Source: an uncultured Collinsella sp. (lineage in GTDB: Bacteria > Actinomycetota > Coriobacteriia > Coriobacteriales > Coriobacteriaceae). From it: a stretch of DNA of 5,096 nucleotides. The stretch lies in contig CAAEEX010000086.1 of assembly GCA_900755005.1 (NCBI GenBank), positions 1-5,096 on the forward strand, given 5' to 3'. A model generated the notes under the pieces. The model had not been told where the DNA came from. It saw only the letters and a program-made list of their open reading frames with translations, and ran no database searches. Of this stretch, positions 1 to 5,096 are shown piece after piece; the stretch's first letter is position 1, and each line of letters starts with the position of its first letter. The position numbers were made by a program, and so were the translations under genes.

Positions 1-1499
1 CGATAGTAGCCGCCGTTGGCAAACGTCGCGTAGGCGGCGGCCATCTCGAGCGGCGAGATCGAGCCGGTGCCGAGGGTCATGACGGGAACGTCCTCGATGT
101 TGTCCTTGGCGGGGTCGATGCCGAGCTTTTTGACGAGCGAGATGATCTTGCTGTTACCGACGGCTTCCGCCACCTGGATGTAGCCGGTGTTGGAGGAGTA
201 TGCCGTCGCCTGCTTAAGCGTGATGTTGCCATAGCTCTGGTTGGCGTAATTTTGGACCTCGGTCGTGGTGCCCTTGGCCTTGAGCGGCGAGTTGCAGTTG
301 AGGGTGACGTTGGGGTTCATGCCGTTTTGGATGGCAGTTGCCAGCGTAAAGGCCTTAAAGGTGGAGCCGACGGGACGCTTGGCCGTGGCATGGTTTACGT
401 GATTCTCGTCGGCGTTGTAGTCGTAGCCGCCCACCATGCACTTGATGTAGCCGGTCTTGGGGTCGACGACGACCATGCCCATGTCCAGGCCGTCGAGCGA
501 GAGCGTGTCGAGCTGCTCGCGGACGGCATTCTCTGCCACCTGCTGCATCGTGGGGTCGATGGTGGTCTTGACGGTCAGGCCGCCCTTAAAGAGCACGTCG
601 GTCGAGAACTCCTGCTCCAGCAGCTGCTTGACGTAGGAGACAAAGTAGGGCTGCGAGTAAACGTCGACGCCGCTGCCCGAGATTTCGGTCACGTTGAGGG
701 TGATGGGCTCGGCCTGTGCGGCATCGTGCTCCTCCTGGGTGATGTGGCCCAGGCGCAGCATGTTGTCGAGAACCTTGTTGCGGCGAGACAGTGCCAGATC
801 GGGATTGACCGTGGGGTCGTACTGCGAAGGCGAGTTGGGAAGGCCGATGAGCAGCGCGGCCTCGCTGAGGGTGAGGTCGGCGGCGCTCTTGGACAGATAG
901 GTCTCGGCTGCGGCCTCGATGCCGTAGGCGCCGTGGCCGTAATAGATGGTGTTGAGGTACATCATGAGGATCTCGTCTTTGGAGTACATGTCCTCCATCT
1001 TGATGGCGATGTAGGCCTCGCGCACCTTACGCTCAATGGTCGAGTCGAACTGCTCCTCCTGCAGGATGGTGTTGCGCACCAGCTGCTGGGTGATAGTCGA
1101 GGCGCCTTCGTGCCCGCCGCCGAGGGTTGCCACCGCAGCACGCGCGATACCCCACAGGTCGATACCGCCGTGCTCGTAGAAGCGCTCGTCCTCGACGTCA
1201 ACGGTGCCCTGCAGCACGTAGGGGGAGACCTCGTCCTTGGTGATGGACTTGCGGTTTTGCGTGTAGAAGCTCGCGATCTTGTTGCCGTTGCAGTCGACGA
1301 TCTCGGTGGGCTCGCTCACCAGATACGCGTTGGCGTCGGTGTAGTCGGGCAGATCGGACAGCCAGCGGTTGACGTTGCCGACCATGCCGATGCCAAACGC
1401 CACGCCCGCAATCAGCAGAAAGCCCAAAAACGAGAGCAGGATTATGGGCAGGGCGTGCGTCTTTGAACGGCTGTGTCCCTGTCGTTGGCGAGGACCCAT
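1..1499 (-). CDS. Class A penicillin-binding protein (transglycosylase/transpeptidase), N-terminal part; 3' end outside window
   Basis: This bifunctional enzyme polymerises lipid II into glycan strands and cross-links stem peptides on the outer face of the membrane. Reading minus from the ATG at 1499-1497, 499 codons are visible. A short basic N-terminus is followed by one membrane anchor (about residues 17-41). The GT51 transglycosylase domain has all its signature motifs: EDERFYEHGG (103-112, E103 the likely catalytic Glu), GASTITQQLVRN (132-143), RKVRE (157-161), KDEILMMYLNTIYYG (174-188) and a LTLSEAALLIGLPNSP segment (209-224). The transpeptidase domain has the nucleophile motif STFK (S379, K382) and the second motif SSN (435-437). 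The third motif (KTG) is not reached. Class A proteins usually exceed 650 residues, so about a quarter or more is missing at the left edge. It is cut by the window, not broken: no stop or frameshift was seen. A GGAGG lies 7 bases before the ATG. PBP1a/PonA-like family membership is secure; the exact orthologue is not. Confidence 0.96.
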   Translation of the reverse strand, partial: MGPRQRQGHSRSKTHALPIILLSFLGFLLIAGVAFGIGMVGNVNRWLSDLPDYTDANAYLVSEPTEIVDCNGNKIASFYTQNRKSITKDEVSPYVLQGTVDVEDERFYEHGGIDLWGIARAAVATLGGGHEGASTITQQLVRNTILQEEQFDSTIERKVREAYIAIKMEDMYSKDEILMMYLNTIYYGHGAYGIEAAAETYLSKSAADLTLSEAALLIGLPNSPSQYDPTVNPDLALSRRNKVLDNMLRLGHITQEEHDAAQAEPITLNVTEISGSGVDVYSQPYFVSYVKQLLEQEFSTDVLFKGGLTVKTTIDPTMQQVAENAVREQLDTLSLDGLDMGMVVVDPKTGYIKCMVGGYDYNADENHVNHATAKRPVGSTFKAFTLATAIQNGMNPNVTLNCNSPLKAKGTTTEVQNYANQSYGNITLKQATAYSSNTGYIQVAEAVGNSKIISLVKKLGIDPAKDNIEDVPVMTLGTGSISPLEMAAAYATFANGGYY

Positions 1500-1506
1500 A
1501 TATTGA

Positions 1507-1511
1507 CCTCC
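1507..1511 (-). promoter_or_regulatory. Ribosome binding site of the penicillin-binding protein gene
   Basis: The minus strand reads GGAGG here, with 7 bases before the ATG at 1499-1497. This fixes the start, which also places a short basic N-terminus directly before the membrane anchor, as expected for a class A penicillin-binding protein. Confidence 0.85.
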
Positions 1512-1648
1512 AGGTATGTCGTGCCGGACGGTGGATGTGCCGTCGGGGCAGGATGGACATAAGTTATTACACGATAAACCAAACGGGGCGCGCGAGGCCT
1601 CGTGTATGCTGGAAGACGGCATTTTTCAGAGTGAATGCATACCTTGGT

Positions 1649-1654
1649 AAGGAG
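1649..1654 (+). promoter_or_regulatory. Ribosome binding site that decides the U32 start
   Basis: AAGGAG lies 7 bases before the ATG at 1662. An in-frame ATG at 1635, nine codons earlier, has no comparable site, and starting there would put this Shine-Dalgarno sequence inside the coding region. The start at 1662 is therefore preferred. Confidence 0.85.
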
Positions 1655-1661
1655 TTTGCCG

Positions 1662-3638
1662 ATGGCGATTCGGGCGATGGGGCCGAGCGGACAACACGAG
1701 ACTGGATTGGATGCTGCCGGTGCGGCGCTGCCCGAGTTGCTGGCGCCGGCGGGCGGACTCGACCAGATGCTTGCGGCCATCGCCGCGGGCGCCGATGCCA
1801 TCTATGCGGGGTTGGGCGGCTTTAACGCACGCGTGAGCGCTCACGGCTTTACGGATGACGAGTTTGCGCGCGGCTGCGCCGTGGCGCATGCCCATGGCGT
1901 GCGTGTGTACGTGACGCTCAACGTGTTCGTGTTTGATGATGAGTTGGTCGATGCCGTGGCGCTGGGGGCGCACGCACTGGAGCTGGGTGCCGATGCCTTG
2001 ATCGTGGCAGATGCCGGGCTGGCTTGTGCGCTGCGCGCGGCGATTCCCGGGGTCGAGATTCACCTGTCCACGCAGGCGGGTGTCCATAGCGAGGGCGCCG
2101 TGCGACTGGCTGCCGACGAGTTGGGAGTCGAGCGCGTGACGACCGCGCGCGAGCTGACGGTCGACGAGATTGCCGCGCTGTGCGCCACGGGCGTGCCCAT
2201 CGAGGTATTCTGCCACGGTGCGATTTGCATCGGCTATTCGGGGGCGTGCGAGTTCTCGGCCCTGCGGCGTGGGCGCTCGGCGATGCGCGGCGACTGCACG
2301 CAGCCGTGCCGTCTGGCGTACGACCTGGTGGACGAGGCGGGACAGAGCGTTGTCGCCGTCGAGGGAGATCGCCTGCTGTGCCCGCGCGACTATCTGGGTA
2401 TTGCACATCTGCCTGAGCTTGTAGATGCCGGCGTGGCGTCGCTCAAGATCGAGGGGCGCATGAAGAACCCCGATTACGTATTCAACGTGGTGCGGGTGTG
2501 GCGCCGGGCACTCGATATGCTGTGCGACGGCGCGTGGGACTCCGGTGCCGTGGAAGAGCTTGAGCGCGAGCTGGGAAGGTCGTTTAACCGTGGGTTTACC
2601 GATGCGTACCTGCGAGGGCGTTCGGGTGCCGAGCTGATGAGCTTTGAGCGTGCGATTAACCAGGGCGTGCGCGTGGGACACTTGGTGGCGGTGGGCCACG
2701 AAGAGGTGACGGTTGAGCTTGATGCCGCCGTGGCGGCGGGCGATACGCTCGAAATCCGATTTTACCCGGGTGCCGACGCGCGTCCCGATGTACCCAAGCG
2801 CTGGCCGCAGGTGCCTTGCCCCGTGGATGCCGCTGCGGGAGAGCGCATCGTCGTGCATTGCAAACGTAAGGTGGACGCGGGCTGCGAGGTCTATCTGATT
2901 CGCAGTGCCGGCGTGCTGGGGCAAACGGCAACGGTGTTGGAGCGCATGCGGGCCGAGGCGGATATGGTCGCGCCTGTTGGGCAGTCCGTTGAGGTGCTGC
3001 CGTTTGAGGGCGTTCTGGCAGATGGCGACGTGCCGACGGAGTTGGCGGGGCCGGCGGAGCCGGCAGAGCGCGAGGATTTTGCTCGTATGGTCTTTGCCTG
3101 GGAACTGATGGATGTGGATCCGCGCGATGAGCGAGATCTGTCCGATACGACGGTGGTGCTCGACGAAGTGTGCCGCGCGGGCGATACCGAGCGGACTCGG
3201 TCGCTTATGCAGCGTGCCGGGCGCGTCGTCTGTCGCAATCTGGGACAGGTGGCGATGGCCCGCGAGCTGGGCGCGACGTTTGACGTGGCGGCACCGGTGT
3301 TCTGCGCCAATCGGGCCACGCTTGCCTGGCTGCGCGGGCTTGGGGCGGGGTGGGTGTACTTGTCTGCCGAGTTGCTCAGCAATGATAGGGAGCGAATTGC
3401 CGAGCTGGCTGCTGAACCCGGCGTCTTGGGTCCGGTCGACGTCGATCGTCCCGAGCTTATGGTGTGCGAGCACTGCCTGCTGACCGCCGAGGGCGTCTGC
3501 GCCACCGATGCGACGGGGCAGGTCCGTTGTCGCGACTGCTTGCGTCGTCGGCAGGTGCGCTATCTGGTCGAGCGTGACGGTACACGTCTGCCGGTTACCA
3601 TCGACGCGTGCGGCAGGACGAGGATTTTCCTGTCGTAG
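1662..3638 (+). CDS. Long-form peptidase U32 family protein (probable Fe-S RNA-hydroxylation type)
   Basis: The 658-residue protein opens with the family hallmark ELLAPAGG (25-32) and AGADAIYAGLGGFNAR (42-57), and has STQAG (136-140). The core signature EVFCHGAICIGYSGACEFS (181-199) is followed by RGDCTQPCRLAY (209-220). C189, C196, C212 and C216 match the four cysteines thought to hold a 4Fe-4S cluster in U32 proteins. LKIEGRMKNPDYV (261-273) and SFNRGFT (307-313) complete the N-terminal module. A middle region of about 330-440 resembles the DUF3656-type insert in position, and a second, weaker module follows. The C-terminus is cysteine-rich (C602, C605, C613, C623, C626, C650). Characterised relatives include TrhP (5-hydroxyuridine at tRNA position 34), RlhA (23S rRNA C2501) and UbiU/UbiV (ubiquinone hydroxylation); family naming as a peptidase is historical. 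RNA hydroxylation is inferred, and the RNA target cannot be assigned. The signature is closer to TrhP-like and Firmicute long-form proteins than to RlhA. No signal peptide or membrane segment is evident, so it is probably cytoplasmic. It precedes tyrS by 96 bases on the same strand. Confidence 0.9.
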   Translation: MAIRAMGPSGQHETGLDAAGAALPELLAPAGGLDQMLAAIAAGADAIYAGLGGFNARVSAHGFTDDEFARGCAVAHAHGVRVYVTLNVFVFDDELVDAVALGAHALELGADALIVADAGLACALRAAIPGVEIHLSTQAGVHSEGAVRLAADELGVERVTTARELTVDEIAALCATGVPIEVFCHGAICIGYSGACEFSALRRGRSAMRGDCTQPCRLAYDLVDEAGQSVVAVEGDRLLCPRDYLGIAHLPELVDAGVASLKIEGRMKNPDYVFNVVRVWRRALDMLCDGAWDSGAVEELERELGRSFNRGFTDAYLRGRSGAELMSFERAINQGVRVGHLVAVGHEEVTVELDAAVAAGDTLEIRFYPGADARPDVPKRWPQVPCPVDAAAGERIVVHCKRKVDAGCEVYLIRSAGVLGQTATVLERMRAEADMVAPVGQSVEVLPFEGVLADGDVPTELAGPAEPAEREDFARMVFAWELMDVDPRDERDLSDTTVVLDEVCRAGDTERTRSLMQRAGRVVCRNLGQVAMARELGATFDVAAPVFCANRATLAWLRGLGAGWVYLSAELLSNDRERIAELAAEPGVLGPVDVDRPELMVCEHCLLTAEGVCATDATGQVRCRDCLRRRQVRYLVERDGTRLPVTIDACGRTRIFLS

Positions 3639-3657
3639 GTGCCGCGTCGCGTCAGTT

Positions 3658-3666
3658 TGTTATCAT
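3658..3666 (+). promoter_or_regulatory. Candidate extended -10 promoter for tyrS
   Basis: TGTTATCAT fits the extended -10 pattern TGnTATAAT with one mismatch. It lies in a short AT-rich patch just after the U32 stop. No good -35 hexamer is seen 16-18 bases upstream, which extended -10 promoters tolerate. Transcription would start near 3673, giving a leader of roughly 60 bases. This is inferred from the motif alone; read-through from the U32 gene is also possible, since no terminator with a T-run lies between the genes. Confidence 0.45.
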
Positions 3667-3686
3667 AAGAGAGTTTATGGACTTCC

Positions 3687-3713
3687 AGCACCGCCGTTTT
3701 CGGCGAGGGTGCT
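3687..3713 (+). promoter_or_regulatory. Leader hairpin upstream of tyrS
   Basis: AGCAC (3687-3691) pairs with GTGCT (3709-3713), and CGCCG (3692-3696) pairs with CGGCG (3701-3705) around a TTTT loop. This gives ten base pairs with a three-base bulge on the 3' arm. The hairpin ends 8 bases before the AGGAGG of tyrS (3722-3727). No T-run follows, so it is not a standard intrinsic terminator. It could stabilise the mRNA, weakly end U32 transcripts, or modulate tyrS translation; which of these is unknown. Confidence 0.6.
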
Positions 3714-3734
3714 ATAGCAAAAGGAGGATACCCA

Positions 3735-4946
3735 ATGCTGTCTGTTGACGAGCAAATGCGTATCATCACCTCGGGCGCCGCGCAGATCGTTCCCGAGGCC
3801 GACCTTCGCAAGAAGCTTGAGAAGGGCGAGCCCCTCAACATCAAGCTCGGCGTCGACCCCACCAGCCCCGACCTGCACTTGGGCCACGCCGTGCCGCTGC
3901 GCAAGATGCGTCAGTTCCAGGACCTGGGCCACAACGTCACCCTCATCATCGGCAACGGTACCGCGCTGATTGGTGATCCCTCGGGCAAGAACTCCACCCG
4001 TCCGCAGCTTTCGCAGGAGCAGATCGAGGCCAATGCCGAGACCTACGTGAGCCAGGCCATGAAGATCCTGGATCCCGAGAAGACCACCATCGTGCACAAC
4101 GGCGACTGGATCCTGTCGATGGATCTGGCAGGCCTGCTGCAGGTGTGCTCCAAGTTCACCGTCGCCCGCATCCTCGAGCGCGATGACTTTACCAAGCGCT
4201 ACCAGTCCCAGACGCCGATCGCCCTGCACGAGTTCCTGTACCCCGTGATGCAGGCCTTCGACTCCGTTCAGATCAAGGCCGATGTCGAGATGGGCGGTAC
4301 CGACCAGCTCTTCAACCTGCTCGCCGGTCGCGAGCTCATGGAGAAGATGGGCATGGAGCCGCAGATCGCGCTCACCATGCCGCTGCTCGAGGGCACCGAC
4401 GGCGTGCGCAAGATGTCCAAGTCGTACGGCAACTACATCGGCCTGACCGACGCTCCCAAGGATATGTTCGGCAAGACCATGTCCATTCCCGACGAGATGA
4501 TCGGCAAGTACTACCGTCTGGCGAGTTCGCTCACCCCGGCCGAGGTCGATAAGATCGACGCCGCCCTGGCCGATGGCTCTGCCGACCCCTACGAGCTCAA
4601 GCGCGCTCTGGGCCGCGACCTGTGCGACACCTACCACGGCGCCGGCGCCGGCGACGAGGCTCAGGCTGAGTTCGACCGTGTGTTCAAGGAGGGCCAGCTT
4701 GCCGACTTCCCCGAGAAGCACGTTGAGCTGACCGTTAACGACGAGGGCCAGATTTACCTCGCCGGCCTGCTCAAGGACCTGGGTCTTTCGGCCAGCGCCG
4801 GCCAGGCCCGTCGCGATATCGACGGCGGCGGCGTCAAGATCAACGGCAAGGCCGTGGCTCCCAAGAGCTACAACATCGACCCCAGCGCCCTCAAGCTGGG
4901 CGACACCCTCTCCGTAGGCAAGCGCAAGGGCTTCAAGTTGGTCTAG
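3735..4946 (+). CDS. tyrS: Tyrosyl-tRNA synthetase (TyrZ-like, KMSKS type)
   Basis: This cytoplasmic class I synthetase joins tyrosine to tRNA-Tyr in an ATP-dependent reaction, through tyrosyl-adenylate. The 403-residue protein is full length for its subgroup. The Rossmann catalytic domain has the HIGH-type motif HLGH (48-51) within LGVDPTSPDLHLGHAVPL, the segment GGTDQLFN (187-194) near the active site, and a canonical KMSKS loop (226-230). KMSKS, rather than the KFGKS/T seen in E. coli TyrS, places it in the TyrZ-like branch. An S4 RNA-binding domain occupies about 335-403 (LAGLLKDLGLSASAGQARRD, then GGGVKINGK). The start is supported by AGGAGG (3722-3727) 7 bases before the ATG. The gene ends in tandem in-frame stops, TAG then TAA, followed by a terminator. 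Codon use is strongly biased to C-ending codons and AAG for Lys, as expected of a highly expressed gene. No defects were seen. Confidence 0.98.
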   Translation: MLSVDEQMRIITSGAAQIVPEADLRKKLEKGEPLNIKLGVDPTSPDLHLGHAVPLRKMRQFQDLGHNVTLIIGNGTALIGDPSGKNSTRPQLSQEQIEANAETYVSQAMKILDPEKTTIVHNGDWILSMDLAGLLQVCSKFTVARILERDDFTKRYQSQTPIALHEFLYPVMQAFDSVQIKADVEMGGTDQLFNLLAGRELMEKMGMEPQIALTMPLLEGTDGVRKMSKSYGNYIGLTDAPKDMFGKTMSIPDEMIGKYYRLASSLTPAEVDKIDAALADGSADPYELKRALGRDLCDTYHGAGAGDEAQAEFDRVFKEGQLADFPEKHVELTVNDEGQIYLAGLLKDLGLSASAGQARRDIDGGGVKINGKAVAPKSYNIDPSALKLGDTLSVGKRKGFKLV

Positions 4947-4950
4947 TAAG

Positions 4951-4962
4951 TAGGTTAACCTA
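4951..4962. repeat. Perfect 12-bp palindrome after the tyrS stops
   Basis: TAGGTTAACCTA reads identically on both strands. It lies 2 bases after the tandem stop codons of tyrS and 13 bases before the terminator stem. With no spacer it would make a poor RNA hairpin, so a protein-binding DNA site or chance are the alternatives. No function is assigned. Confidence 0.5.
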
Positions 4963-4975
4963 ACATGTGCAATAG

Positions 4976-5011
4976 GGCCGCAGCCGGAACGATTCCGACT
5001 GCGGCCTTTTT
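4976..5011 (+). terminator. Intrinsic terminator of tyrS
   Basis: GGCCGCAG (4976-4983) pairs with CTGCGGCC (4999-5006), and CGGAA (4985-4989) pairs with TTCCG (4993-4997). A single C/A mismatch separates the two stems and CGA forms the loop. Five T residues follow directly (5007-5011). This is a textbook Rho-independent terminator, 29 bases after the TAG stop. Confidence 0.93.
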
Positions 5012-5096
5012 GGCACTTGGGGACGTTCCTTTTAATATGAGCAGGACATTGTCAAGAGGCAAAATCGGGCCTGGCCCCAACGATATGGGGTCAGGC
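5012..5096. repeat. Non-coding tail with a strong hairpin; possible dispersed intergenic repeat, cut by the window edge
   Basis: No gene is seen here. The stretch opens with GGCACTTGGGGACGTTCC (5012-5029). It ends with an inverted repeat: GCCTGGCCCCA (5069-5079) pairs fully with TGGGGTCAGGC (5086-5096), counting one G-T wobble, around a six-base loop. GGGGACGTTCC-like and GGGGTCAGGC-like motifs are, as I recall, common in dispersed palindromic elements and beside Y1 (REP-associated) transposases. Identification as such a repeat is inference from one copy. It might instead be the terminator of a minus-strand gene further right. Confidence 0.5.

Larger units (their letters stand above)
1500..1661. 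promoter_or_regulatory. Divergent intergenic region between the penicillin-binding protein and U32 genes
   Basis: This 162-base stretch must hold the 5' control regions of both divergent genes. It contains an AT-rich patch (about 1561-1583), the most promoter-like composition here, but no clear consensus -35/-10 pair on either strand. TATGCT at 1605-1610 is a possible -10 for the U32 gene (4 of 6 consensus bases). A perfect palindrome, CGAGGCCTCG (1593-1602), sits just upstream of it. GACGG (1527-1531) and CCGTC (1540-1544) could form a small hairpin in the penicillin-binding protein leader. That promoters lie here is inferred from gene orientation; the exact elements are uncertain. Confidence 0.5.

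Noticed and set aside
252..1466. A 404-codon open frame on the plus strand opposite the penicillin-binding protein gene.
   Set aside because: Its translation is low-complexity (Val, Gly, Leu, Asp rich) with no family features, while the opposite strand encodes every motif of a class A penicillin-binding protein. Long antisense frames are expected in GC-rich coding DNA.
1635..1661. Upstream in-frame ATG as an alternative U32 start, adding nine residues.
   Set aside because: No Shine-Dalgarno sequence precedes it, while AAGGAG stands 7 bases before the ATG at 1662.
1626..3473. A 615-codon open frame on the minus strand opposite the U32 gene.
   Set aside because: It is rich in Arg, His, Ala and Gln with no recognisable domain, and lies wholly antisense to a gene with clear U32 signatures.
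3639..3734. T-box riboswitch upstream of tyrS, prompted by GAGGGTG in the hairpin.
   Set aside because: The gap is only 96 bases; there is no T-box core, specifier loop or terminator/antiterminator pair.
3675..4721. A 348-codon open frame on the minus strand opposite tyrS.
   Set aside because: It is Leu/Val/Gly/His-rich and motif-free; the plus strand encodes a complete tyrosyl-tRNA synthetase.
5030..5055. Minus-strand TTGACA (5055-5050) as a -35 box.
   Set aside because: No acceptable -10 lies at 16-18 bases, and a transcript would run straight into tyrS antisense. It is probably chance within the non-coding tail.

Overview
The window looks like an ordinary chromosomal housekeeping region of a high-GC actinobacterium. 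The protein sequences and the strong AGGAGG-type ribosome binding sites suggest a gut Coriobacteriia member such as Collinsella. That placement rests on the general look of the proteins and codon use, not on a database match. No phage genes, complete insertion sequence, CRISPR array, rRNA or tRNA gene was seen.

Layout. Positions 1-1499 hold the N-terminal 499 codons of a class A penicillin-binding protein on the minus strand; its 3' end lies beyond the left edge. A 162-base divergent intergenic region (1500-1661) follows, with a perfect 10-bp palindrome. On the plus strand, 1662-3638 encodes a 658-residue long-form 'peptidase U32' protein, a family now linked to tRNA/rRNA hydroxylation and Fe-S chemistry rather than proteolysis. 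After 96 bases containing a likely extended -10 promoter and a strong leader hairpin, 3735-4946 encodes a KMSKS-type tyrosyl-tRNA synthetase with a C-terminal S4 domain. It ends in tandem stops, a 12-bp palindrome and a clear intrinsic terminator (4976-5011). The last 85 bases have no gene but carry a strong 11-bp hairpin at the very edge, probably part of a dispersed intergenic repeat.

How the genes relate. The synthetase and the U32 protein both plausibly serve translation (tRNA charging and RNA modification). The penicillin-binding protein builds peptidoglycan and is transcribed away from them. The tyrS promoter and leader suggest it is controlled at least partly on its own. I found no convincing novel system. 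The points most worth checking are the cysteine-rich C-terminus of the U32 protein, the tyrS leader hairpin and the edge repeat.
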